Under the pieces are notes generated by a model that searched no databases, had not been told where the DNA came from, and was given only the letters and a program-made list of their open reading frames with translations. From an uncultured Selenomonadaceae bacterium (GTDB lineage Bacteria; Bacillota; Negativicutes; Selenomonadales; Selenomonadaceae): a DNA stretch of 42,883 nucleotides. The translations under genes were made by a program, and so were the position numbers. The stretch spans positions 1 to 42,883 of the forward strand of contig CAJOHG010000027.1 in assembly GCA_905234395.1 (NCBI GenBank). Reading direction: 5' to 3'. This document shows positions 34,027 through 41,385 of the stretch, piece after piece; position 1 is the stretch's first letter, and each line of letters starts with the position of its first letter.

Positions 34027-34593
34027 ATGCGAATCATCACAGGACGCGCCAAAGGTTTGAAGTTGAAAACGCCTGCGGGATTTTCGACGCGACCGACGAG
34101 CGACCGCATTAAAGAATCGCTGTTCAGCATTTTGAGCGGAATGATTGACTTCGCGGACATCGACGCGGTGCTTGACATTTTCGCGGGAACGGGCGCACTC
34201 GGACTTGAAGCAATTTCTCGCGGTGCAAAATCGGCAACGTTCATCGACACGGCGACAACGGAAATTATTCGCGACAACGTGACGCGGGCAAAATTTTCGA
34301 ACGCGTGTACAATCTTGCGCGGAGACTTCACGAAAATTTTACAGCGACTTGCACGACAAAAGTTGACGTTCGATTTAATCTTCAGCGACCCGCCGTATGC
34401 AAAAAATCTTGCGCAAAAATCTTTGGAGCTTGTCGCGGAATTGAACTTGCTGAAAATCGGCGGACTGATGATTGTCGAACACGGCGCGGAAGAATTTTTG
34501 GACGACCTGCCGACAAATTTTGAACTCGTCCGAAAAATGGTTTACGGTCACACGACAGCGATAGAAATTTTTTTAAGGGAGAATTCAACATGA
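34027..34593 (+). CDS. rsmD: 16S rRNA (guanine-966-N2)-methyltransferase
   Basis: Methylates G966 of 16S rRNA in the assembled 30S subunit. The 188-residue protein has the family start MRIITGRAKGLKLKTP, RPTSDRIKESLFSIL, the SAM motif LDIFAGTGALGLEAISRGA and the catalytic SDPPYAK. Its ATG lies 7 bases after the methylase stop, and the stop overlaps the coaD start by 4 bases. The rsmD-coaD pair is common in Firmicutes. Confidence 0.95.
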   Translation: MRIITGRAKGLKLKTPAGFSTRPTSDRIKESLFSILSGMIDFADIDAVLDIFAGTGALGLEAISRGAKSATFIDTATTEIIRDNVTRAKFSNACTILRGDFTKILQRLARQKLTFDLIFSDPPYAKNLAQKSLELVAELNLLKIGGLMIVEHGAEEFLDDLPTNFELVRKMVYGHTTAIEIFLRENST

Positions 34594-35069
34594 AGAAAGC
34601 GATTTGCACGGGAAGTTTTGACCCGGTAACTAACGGACACATAAATATTTTTGAACGCGCGGCAAAAATGGTTGACGAGCTGATTATCTGCGTGTTCATC
34701 AACGAGACCAAAACTTATCTCTTCAACATGGAAGAACGCGTGGATTTGTTGCGCGAGGCTACAGTTCACATCGACAACGTGACAGTTGACGGTTGCAACG
34801 GACTTGCCGCCGACTACATCAAACAGCACGACGTTAATTTGATAATTCGCGGACTGCGTTCGGCGGCAGATTTTGAATACGAAGTCAACAAGGCTCAAAT
34901 GATGCGCCACCTTATCCCGAACGTCGACACGATTTTTTTATTGACAGCACCTGAATTTTTGTTTATAAGTTCTTCGGGCGTGCGTGAACTTGCACATTTC
35001 GGCGGCGACGTTCACGGGCTTGTGCCGGAGTGCGTGGAATTCGCGCTCCAATCGAAAATGAAAATTTAA
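34590..35069 (+). CDS. coaD: Phosphopantetheine adenylyltransferase
   Basis: Transfers AMP from ATP to 4'-phosphopantetheine to form dephospho-CoA. The 159-residue protein has TGSFDPVTNGHINI (nucleotide-binding TxGH-type motif), INETKTYLF, LIIRGLRSAADFEYE and the late ISSSGVRELAHFGGDV. Length and motifs are standard. It overlaps rsmD by 4 bases (ATGA), and GGGAG lies upstream. Confidence 0.97.
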   Translation: MKKAICTGSFDPVTNGHINIFERAAKMVDELIICVFINETKTYLFNMEERVDLLREATVHIDNVTVDGCNGLAADYIKQHDVNLIIRGLRSAADFEYEVNKAQMMRHLIPNVDTIFLLTAPEFLFISSSGVRELAHFGGDVHGLVPECVEFALQSKMKI

Positions 35070-35105
35070 TTCCTCGAATACCAATGAACGCGAGAGGTGA
35101 TGCTT

Positions 35106-35819
35106 ATGGCAGTACGTGACACGTTGAACAAAATCGAAAATCTTGTGGCGGGCGCGCCGCATTTGCCGCTGACGAACAAAACGGTCATTTCGGAAGAAGA
35201 ATTGATTCGTCTGGTTGAAGAGTTGCGTACCGAATTGCCGCAAGAGATCGAACACGCCTCGGAAGTCATGCACGAACGCGACAACATCATTCGCAACGCG
35301 CAGACAGAGGCAGATAATATCGTTAAGCAGGCGCAGTTGCAGGCGGAACAAATCATCGACGAGAACGATATAGTCGTTAAGGCACGAGAAAAGTCGCGGA
35401 TGGTTTTAAGTCAAGCTCAACAGCAGGAAGCGGAGATTATGGAACGCACGCGGCAAAATTCCAAGCAACTGCAGGACGACGCCGACCGTTACGCCAATCA
35501 AGTTTTCGACCAATTAATTGCGCACGTGACGAACACTTTCCAAGACGTTCAGCAGGCTCAAGCCGGACTTGAACACGCGCGGCAAATTCTTCAGCAGGCA
35601 AAACTTCAGATGAATCAGCAGGCGGCTCAACAGGCTTACGCTCAATCTTACGTGAATTACGGTCAACAGCCGCAATACGACCAAAATCAGCAAGGCTATG
35701 CTCAGCCGCAACAGTATGACCAAAATCAGCAAGGTTATAATCAGCCGCAACAATACGATCAAAATCAGCAAGGTTACAATCAGCCGCAACAGCAATATCC
35801 ACAGCAAGAAAAACGATAA
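35106..35819 (+). CDS. Coiled-coil protein with Q/N-rich repeat tail
   Basis: A 237-residue protein. The first ~25 residues (VRDTLNKIENLVAGAPHLPL) are followed by a long acidic/glutamine coiled coil (EELIRLVEELRTELPQEIEH to about residue 160). Its composition and the ENLV...P start recall ATP-synthase-b/DivIVA-type coiled coils that follow coaD in Firmicutes. The last 60 residues carry three near-identical PQQYDQNQQGYN repeats. There is no signal peptide or membrane segment. GAGAGGTG lies 8 bases before the ATG at 35106. I do not assign a function; a structural or division-site role is possible. A strong terminator overlaps the end. Confidence 0.7.
   Translation: MAVRDTLNKIENLVAGAPHLPLTNKTVISEEELIRLVEELRTELPQEIEHASEVMHERDNIIRNAQTEADNIVKQAQLQAEQIIDENDIVVKAREKSRMVLSQAQQQEAEIMERTRQNSKQLQDDADRYANQVFDQLIAHVTNTFQDVQQAQAGLEHARQILQQAKLQMNQQAAQQAYAQSYVNYGQQPQYDQNQQGYAQPQQYDQNQQGYNQPQQYDQNQQGYNQPQQQYPQQEKR
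35670..35783 (+). repeat. Tandem repeat, 36/39 bp x 3 (Q/N-rich tail)
   Basis: Three units, each CCGCAA(CAG/CAA)TAYGAYCAAAATCAG..., of 36, 39 and 39 bp encode (P)QQYDQNQQGYxQ. Third-position differences between units show some age, while the peptide is kept. Confidence 0.85.
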
Positions 35820-35851
35820 AATTTTAGCGGAACCTTAGGGCTCCGCTTTTT
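35818..35851 (+). terminator. Terminator, copy 1 (34-bp identical direct repeat)
   Basis: AGCGGAACC and GGCTCCGCT pair around TTAG with one mismatch, then TTTTT. The 34 bp are identical to 38318-38351, exactly 2,500 bases further on, so the next gene lies between two copies. Confidence 0.8.
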
Positions 35852-35852
35852 G

Positions 35853-35880
35853 TTGCATGTAAAATTTTTTCTGATATAAT
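35853..35880 (+). promoter_or_regulatory. Promoter for the SGNH/nucleotidyltransferase gene
   Basis: TTGCAT (35853-35858), 16 bases, TGATATAAT with a perfect TATAAT (35875-35880) and an extended -10. It starts 2 bases after the terminator, so the following gene is transcribed on its own. Confidence 0.7.
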
Positions 35881-35901
35881 CACCGCAAAGGAAGTCGTTC
35901 A

Positions 35902-38313
35902 ATGGAAGTTCCACTTGAAAATTATGAAAAACTGGTAATCAGAATGCGAGACTGTTTTACCGCCGGTTACACTCTGCCGCAATATTGCATTGACAACGGC
36001 ATAAAAAAGCCGCTGTTCGTCTCGGAAGAAAAGCTTTTGCAATTTATGTGGCAAGTCTACGTTCAATTCCGCTACGATAAAAGAATGTTGCCTACATTCA
36101 GCGTGATTGACCTGCCGACGGACGAAGTCACGTTCACCATACGCAACACCGTCAGTGCGGTAAAGTTCACAAATTTTTCCGAACTTAATCCCGACGACTA
36201 CGACAAGATCATTTTGTTGACAATGGAGAAAGTTCCCTTTGTCGGCGACAAAGTAATATCTTTCATTGACCTTAGCAGTTACTTTATTCGCAAAGCTTAC
36301 GCCGAAATTCCCGCGCTGAATTTCTTGCAACGTTATCCCAAAGTCAAATTGTTCTACACCATACTTCCGAACAGACTCTCTCGTTACGAGGGCGGCAAAG
36401 AATTTCTTGACAGTCTTGACGATTTTGACGACATTCTAAAGAAAATCCGAGCGCATACCGGCGAGATTGTTGCCACACCGTTTGACAAATTCGGTTATAC
36501 AAACGAAGAAGTCGAAATAATAAACAATGTGGGCGGCAGAATCACGACAAACCTTGACGGAACCACGGTTATGACGGACAACGATCATCCGCTTGCAATG
36601 ATTAAGAACGGCAAACGTTTGACTGCCAATCAGCCCGAAAAATTTCAGAACCGAATCTATTTCATAGGACCTTGTCATTTTGCGGGTGCATGGGATCCAT
36701 ACGACAAGACGATTGAATCTTATCTGCAACAGCTGATTAACGAGAACAATCTGCCTTACCGCGTCGAAAATGAAAGTCAACGTTGCGCCGGCAGGTATCA
36801 GGACATGTTCTACAATTTGAACGCGCTCAATCCTGCACCCGGCGACATCATATTTATTTGGATCACCAGCAGTTTGTGCGCGGATAATATTCCGTTTGTA
36901 GATTTGTCCGATGCCTTCGACCCGCCTTATGATTATCGAGAGTTTTTCTGGGCGGATGCTCATTTCAATGAGGCGGGTTATAAACGAATCGCAGAGAAAT
37001 TTTTTGAACTGCTCACGGCGAACAATTTCTATCGCGACAAAGAGTTCAACTATCCTGCACCGCCGCCGGCTTATCATCGTTACGGCATTCCTCCGCAATT
37101 CGAGGCGGGCGGCGTAAAAAATTTCACCAATTCAGAACTGGAGCAATACAAGCAAAGTCTTCGGGCGAAAAAAATTCCAATCGGAGCGATCGTCATGAAC
37201 TGCAATCCCTTCACGCTCGGTCATCGCTATCTTGTCGAATATGCGGCGGCTAAAGTCGTCAAGTTGTATATTTTCGTCGTTGAAGAAGATCGCAGCGAAT
37301 TCCCGTTCGCGGACAGATTTGAACTCGTCAAGCAGGGCGTCAAAGATTTTCCGAACGTCGAAGTCATTCCCAGCGGCAAGTTCATCATTTCGCAACAAAC
37401 TTTCAGCGGCTACTTCAACAAGGCGTCGTTGCAAGATGTGACCGTTGATTCCAGCGAGGACGTTGAAATTTTCGGACAGGAGATCGCGCCGACTTTGGGA
37501 ATCACCGTTCGATTTGCGGGCGAGGAACCTAAAGACAACGTCACGCGTCAATATAACGAGACGATGAAAAAAATTTTGCCGCGATATGGGATTGAGTTTC
37601 ATGAAATTCCGCGCAAAACTTTCGGCGACGAAGTGATAAGCGCAAGCAGTGTCCGAGAGGCTCTCAAGGTTGGCGACTTTGACAAAATAAAACAGCTCGT
37701 GCCGGAAACGACCTATATTTATCTGCGCGGGCGATCTTCATTTCAAAACAACGCCAAACTCGTGCGCAAAGAATTTTCAAGCGAACTGCTCAATGCGCGG
37801 CAAATAAGAGATGCGATTCGGAATGATAACTTCGACACGTTGAAAGACCTCCTGCCCGATACGACGATTGATTATCTTCGCGAACAACGCACCGAATTAA
37901 TGCGCCGCCTTACCGCCAGATTGGATATTAAATTGTTGTCGCCGGAAGGTGATTTTCAAATCCTGTCCGCCGTTGACGATAAGACAACAACCGTACTCAA
38001 ACCCGGTTGGCTCCAAAAGAACGGCGTAGGTTATCAGATTGAATCTTGCGCGGAAAATTTGGAGCTTGTCGTCAAAGCTGAAGTGGACGGGCAAATTGAT
38101 CTTTTGCTTAGAGGAATAGATATTCGCACGGCGGAGGACAGGGCGACGCGCATTCCTTATTGGATTGACTATACACGGCTGACGATAAACGACAAGATTA
38201 TTTTCAACAATCGTTTTCCCGCATGGCACGGAAAATTTTATCGCCACAGAATGGATGCAAAAGCCGACGAGGAAATCACGATACAAGTTGAATGGCAACC
38301 GCACAACGATTGA
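35902..38313 (+). CDS. SGNH-hydrolase-like / CitC-type nucleotidylyltransferase fusion
   Basis: An 803-residue protein without signal peptide. Residues 1-240 are not recognised. Residues about 250-370 look like an SGNH fold: RIYFIGPCHFAG at the start and DAHFNEAGYKRIAE at the end, although the usual GDS start is altered. From about 424 a HIGH-type nucleotidyltransferase domain closely follows citrate lyase ligase: IGAIVMNCNPFTLGHRYLVE, FVVEEDRSEFPFADR, IISQQTFSGYF, FAGEEP, TRQYNETM and ISASSVREAL. Residues 640-690 repeat that last helical pair in weaker form. The end (about 700-803) is beta-rich. Such fusions are known near envelope-glycan loci; here the substrate is open. AAAGGAAG precedes the ATG. 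Confidence 0.75.
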   Translation: MEVPLENYEKLVIRMRDCFTAGYTLPQYCIDNGIKKPLFVSEEKLLQFMWQVYVQFRYDKRMLPTFSVIDLPTDEVTFTIRNTVSAVKFTNFSELNPDDYDKIILLTMEKVPFVGDKVISFIDLSSYFIRKAYAEIPALNFLQRYPKVKLFYTILPNRLSRYEGGKEFLDSLDDFDDILKKIRAHTGEIVATPFDKFGYTNEEVEIINNVGGRITTNLDGTTVMTDNDHPLAMIKNGKRLTANQPEKFQNRIYFIGPCHFAGAWDPYDKTIESYLQQLINENNLPYRVENESQRCAGRYQDMFYNLNALNPAPGDIIFIWITSSLCADNIPFVDLSDAFDPPYDYREFFWADAHFNEAGYKRIAEKFFELLTANNFYRDKEFNYPAPPPAYHRYGIPPQFEAGGVKNFTNSELEQYKQSLRAKKIPIGAIVMNCNPFTLGHRYLVEYAAAKVVKLYIFVVEEDRSEFPFADRFELVKQGVKDFPNVEVIPSGKFIISQQTFSGYFNKASLQDVTVDSSEDVEIFGQEIAPTLGITVRFAGEEPKDNVTRQYNETMKKILPRYGIEFHEIPRKTFGDEVISASSVREALKVGDFDKIKQLVPETTYIYLRGRSSFQNNAKLVRKEFSSELLNARQIRDAIRNDNFDTLKDLLPDTTIDYLREQRTELMRRLTARLDIKLLSPEGDFQILSAVDDKTTTVLKPGWLQKNGVGYQIESCAENLELVVKAEVDGQIDLLLRGIDIRTAEDRATRIPYWIDYTRLTINDKIIFNNRFPAWHGKFYRHRMDAKADEEITIQVEWQPHND

Positions 38314-38317
38314 GCAG

Positions 38318-38351
38318 AAAATTTTAGCGGAACCTTAGGGCTCCGCTTTTT
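38318..38351. terminator. Terminator, copy 2 (34-bp identical direct repeat)
   Basis: Identical to 35818-35851. It ends the plus-strand fusion gene and also faces the end of the convergent minus-strand HAD gene, so it can serve both. Confidence 0.8.
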
Positions 38352-39027
38352 AATTTGTTATTTCGTCGAAAATTCGTTGCAAAAAATCTTCCGCACTGTT
38401 GAATTCGTGAAAAGCAACGTCGGCAAGTTTCAACATCGGCAAATCAATCGCGCTGTCACCCGCCGCGAAAATTTTATCGGGCAAAAATTTTTCAGTCAGA
38501 AACTTCAAAGCATTGCCCTTGTTGAGTTCCGGCGGAAAGAGATAAATTTTTTTGCCCGTATGTTGAGCCGTCAAAGTCGTGTCGAAAAAAATTTCGGAGG
38601 CGTCAATTTCATCGCGGCAACGCAGAAATAAAAAGCTCTCGTCGACAAGTCGGCAAATGTTAAATCTGTCGTCGGTCGAAAATTTTTCGCGCTGAAACTC
38701 CAATTCATCAACATAGGGCGTGACGACTTCGCGCAAGAAATTTTCCTGTTTATCGCCGTCGAGAATGTAAGCACCGTTTGCAACGACAGCATGGCGCGGG
38801 CGAAAATCTTCCGTCCAAAAAATTCGGCGATATTGAGCGATTGAACGCGTCGTCACCGGTACAAAAATTATCTGCGCGGCAATTTTCTTGAGCAACTCAA
38901 ATTCTCGCGGCGAAATGAAACTTTGCTCGCGGTCGTCGTAAATTTCCACGCAAATATCTCCGTCACGAAATTTTTTGTGCGAATGAATCAACGTCCCGTC
39001 CAAATCGCAGGCGAATAAAATTTTCAT
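38350..39027 (-). CDS. HAD-family phosphatase of a Ter-type biosynthetic operon
   Basis: A 225-residue HAD IIB (Cof/sucrose-phosphatase-like) protein. Motif I is FACDLDGTLIHSH, motif II FVPVTTRS, the C2 cap is in the middle (NGAYILDGD to FDTTLTAQ), the Lys motif III is in LNKGNALKFL, and motif IV is AAGDSAIDLPML. The ATG at 39027 lies 2 bases after the StiP-type gene stop; an upstream in-frame TTG would overlap that gene. It is the third gene of an operon with two PRTase-like genes, and a dedicated phosphatase is the expected third partner in this module. Confidence 0.8.
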   Translation of the reverse strand: MKILFACDLDGTLIHSHKKFRDGDICVEIYDDREQSFISPREFELLKKIAAQIIFVPVTTRSIAQYRRIFWTEDFRPRHAVVANGAYILDGDKQENFLREVVTPYVDELEFQREKFSTDDRFNICRLVDESFLFLRCRDEIDASEIFFDTTLTAQHTGKKIYLFPPELNKGNALKFLTEKFLPDKIFAAGDSAIDLPMLKLADVAFHEFNSAEDFLQRIFDEITN

Positions 39028-39028
39028 G

Positions 39029-40072
39029 TCAATTATCGGCAAGCCGTCGAATCAGTCCGCAAGCCTTGTAATTTTTCAGCGGATAAAGTTCCAACGGTGC
39101 GCCTTTCTCCTTTGCAAGCTGATACAAATGTCCCAAATGTTCCTCGTCGTGCAAACTGTGCACCAAAATTTTCCACGGCAGGCGGCGCAATAAAACTCGC
39201 GTTGCCTCTCCGATACTCGGCTTGATTAAATTAACGTCGTCGATTGAAAAATCTGCGGCGATTTTTTTTACATCTTCAAGCCCGTTGCGCGGTTTAAAAT
39301 CGTCAATCAACGCGGGAACGTCGAAATTTTTTTCAATCGCGTTGATGAATTGATACGTCAAATCTTTGTCGGCAAGTTCAGAATAAAATGCCGCGCCATG
39401 AAAATCTTCCGCGCCGATAATGTCACTGCGCAAAAATGTTCGGCTCAAAAGTCCGCTCACCGTCGAATTCAACAGAGAACTTGCGATTAAAAAATCTTCT
39501 CGCGTGCCGAATTTTTCAGCGACGCCCGCAGGATCGGATAAAACTGCAAGTCCTGCGCTCACGTTCGGAAAATTTTTCATTGCGTTGGCAAGTTCACGTT
39601 GAATCGCACCTTTGCCCGTCCAGCCGTCGACGAATTGAATTTCGCGCGGAGAATGTCGACTCAAAATAAATTTCACGGCATTTTTATCGATACCGATGCC
39701 GCGAATAATCGAAATCGTGTAATGCGCGACTGTGCACGGAAAATTTCGCTCAAGGTAGTGTTTAATCAAAATTCCAATCGGAGTTCCTGCGCGGGCTAAC
39801 GAGACTAACGCGACGTTGCGACCTTTGTCGGCGAAAATTTTTTCGGCAACGGTTTTGACGGCGGCGGCAGTGATTTTCGCATAACGATTGAGCGCGTCGA
39901 AGTAAGCCTGCAAATATTTTTCCGACGGTTCGTATTCAATCGGCAACATTTCCGAATAATGCCGTCCCGACTGAATTAATTTTTCGCGTTCGGCAGTTCC
40001 GAGCGGCTCGACAAGTCCGCTGATGTCTTTTAGCAAAATCGTCACATCTTGCGGTTTGTAAGTTCCGAACAT
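39029..40072 (-). CDS. StiP-type phosphoribosyltransferase-like protein (PRTase_1)
   Basis: A 347-residue protein. It shows the family hallmarks LARAGTPIGILIKHYL, HYTISIIRGIGID and FVDGWTGKGAIQREL, then a central GAEDFHGAAFYSELADKDL and a C-terminal region with PSIGEATRVLLRRLPWKIL. Proteins like this are often named cysteine protease StiP, but domain analysis placed them with PRTase folds in tellurite-resistance (Ter) associated operons that are proposed to make a nucleoside-like metabolite. That is established family knowledge; the product is not known. GTGAGGTG precedes the ATG, which lies 1 base after the PRTase-TRSP gene. Confidence 0.8.
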   Translation of the reverse strand: MFGTYKPQDVTILLKDISGLVEPLGTAEREKLIQSGRHYSEMLPIEYEPSEKYLQAYFDALNRYAKITAAAVKTVAEKIFADKGRNVALVSLARAGTPIGILIKHYLERNFPCTVAHYTISIIRGIGIDKNAVKFILSRHSPREIQFVDGWTGKGAIQRELANAMKNFPNVSAGLAVLSDPAGVAEKFGTREDFLIASSLLNSTVSGLLSRTFLRSDIIGAEDFHGAAFYSELADKDLTYQFINAIEKNFDVPALIDDFKPRNGLEDVKKIAADFSIDDVNLIKPSIGEATRVLLRRLPWKILVHSLHDEEHLGHLYQLAKEKGAPLELYPLKNYKACGLIRRLADN

Positions 40073-40073
40073 T

Positions 40074-41174
40074 TCAGCACCTCACGAGAAAAATTTTTCC
40101 GACGCCGTGAACGTTCAGCGCGTTAATCAAATCTTCAAGCCCGGCAGAAAAATTTTGCGCATTGGTCATGATAATCGCCGCGTCGTAAAATTTCAGATTG
40201 TAGATAAACGTCGTGCGCGTCGAATCATAAAAACTGCGGAGCTTGAAACCTTCGCGAATCGGATAATTTTTTTCTCTGCAAATTCCAATCGGACTGCGCG
40301 TCGTCGAGTGAGTTTTAACGGAAAAATTTTCGCGTTCAAGTTCACGACCTGCCAAAATCGCGGGCAACATGAATTCTTCCGTGCCGATAATCACGACTTC
40401 GCCGGAAATGTTCTCGCGCTTTAGAACGTCGACGATTGACTTGCCGACAGCCTCACATTGATTGAAATAGTTGTCAATTTTTACGCCGCGTCGAATATCG
40501 GGCAACGTGTCGAGTTTCAACGATTGAACGCCGTCAATTTGCGCGTGATTTACTGTTTGAGCTTCGGTGACGGAAAAATTTTCCACGTCGAAAGATTTTT
40601 GCTCAAGCTTGACGAGCCAGACGCACGAAATATTTTCCGCCGCCAATGACGCCAAATTTTCTGCCGACAGCCGATTGATTATCGACGCCGCGCAAATTTT
40701 TTTATCGGCAAGCGCAGGGAATTTGCTTTTGAGTTGGCGCACGATGTTGAGCAGAGTTTTGCCCGTTGAAAGTTCGTCGTCGACAAAAATAATTTCGTCC
40801 GTCCGATTGAAAAGCTCCGATAAATTTTCGGCAAAAAGTTTTTGTTCGGGCGCGTGCGAATGTTCTTCCAAAAATTCAATGAACGTGCCCGAAAAATTTT
40901 CACGCGTCGTTTGCAGATAAAAACAATCGTCCGACAAATTTTTTGCAACGATCGCGCCGATTGCCGTTGCAGTTTCCGCGAAACCGATAACCAATCGCGC
41001 CGATGAAAATTTTTCCGCGACCAATTCTCCGAGCGAATTCATCATTTCGAGAGCGTCTGAAGGTTTTGTCGGCAAATGTTTGCCCTGCAACGGGTTGACC
41101 AGCAAAAATTTTCTCCGCGTGTTGTTGAAACGTTTGGCGACGCGTAAAACATCATCTGATTTGAAAACTTTCAA
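40074..41174 (-). CDS. Phosphoribosyltransferase with TRSP domain (PRTase_2-TRSP)
   Basis: A 366-residue protein. The first ~215 residues are a PRTase-fold domain with GFAETATAIGAIVA and the PRPP-binding loop IIFVDDELSTGKTLLNI. The C-terminal TRSP domain has IIGTEEFMLPAILAGRELE and the name-giving THSTTRSPIGI, followed by REGFKLRSFYD. This pair of domains is a signature of Ter-linked biosynthetic operons. It is the first gene of a tight three-gene operon (gaps of 1 bp) behind a near-consensus promoter. The TTG start follows GGAGGCGA. No ter genes (TerD/TerC type) are in the window, so the module may stand alone or be split. Confidence 0.8.
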   Translation of the reverse strand: MKVFKSDDVLRVAKRFNNTRRKFLLVNPLQGKHLPTKPSDALEMMNSLGELVAEKFSSARLVIGFAETATAIGAIVAKNLSDDCFYLQTTRENFSGTFIEFLEEHSHAPEQKLFAENLSELFNRTDEIIFVDDELSTGKTLLNIVRQLKSKFPALADKKICAASIINRLSAENLASLAAENISCVWLVKLEQKSFDVENFSVTEAQTVNHAQIDGVQSLKLDTLPDIRRGVKIDNYFNQCEAVGKSIVDVLKRENISGEVVIIGTEEFMLPAILAGRELERENFSVKTHSTTRSPIGICREKNYPIREGFKLRSFYDSTRTTFIYNLKFYDAAIIMTNAQNFSAGLEDLINALNVHGVGKIFLVRC

Positions 41175-41202
41175 TAAAAATCGCCTCCGACAGTTTTTTT
41201 AC

Positions 41203-41231
41203 AGTTTAAAGCCAAATTTTTTCCTTGTCAA
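41203..41231 (-). promoter_or_regulatory. Promoter for the PRTase operon
   Basis: On the minus strand TTGACA (41226-41231), 17 bases, TAAACT (41203-41208), about 30 bases before the start codon. Near-consensus -35, so probably well expressed. Confidence 0.7.
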
Positions 41232-41234
41232 ACG

Positions 41235-41262
41235 AAAAAACCTCCGACGCTCCGCCGAAGGG
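41235..41262 (-). terminator. Terminator between the esterase relic and the PRTase operon
   Basis: On the minus strand CCTTCGGC and GTCGGAGG pair with two G-T pairs around GGAGC, then TTTTTTCG. A close copy is at 42784-42816. Confidence 0.6.
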
Positions 41263-41293
41263 AATTTTTTAGCTTGAGATGTTATAAATTTAC

Positions 41294-41385
41294 TTACTTG
41301 AACCACTTGTTATAAATTTTGTCGTATTCGCCGTTGTTTTTTAGATTTTTCAGAGCGGCGTTGAATGCGCGATTTATATCTGCTC
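41294..41385 (-). pseudogene. Solute-binding protein C-terminal tail, fragment
   Basis: One minus-strand frame reads DINRAFNAALKNLKNNGEYD and then KIYNKWFK and stop. This is the classic end of amino-acid ABC transporter periplasmic binding proteins. The rest of that gene is absent; the frame joins the esterase relic upstream, in another frame, near 41385-41395. It marks a deletion junction between two unrelated genes. Confidence 0.6.

Noticed and set aside
35670..35783. Tandem repeat as a CRISPR-like array
   Set aside because: Units are adjacent with no unique spacers and lie in a reading frame.
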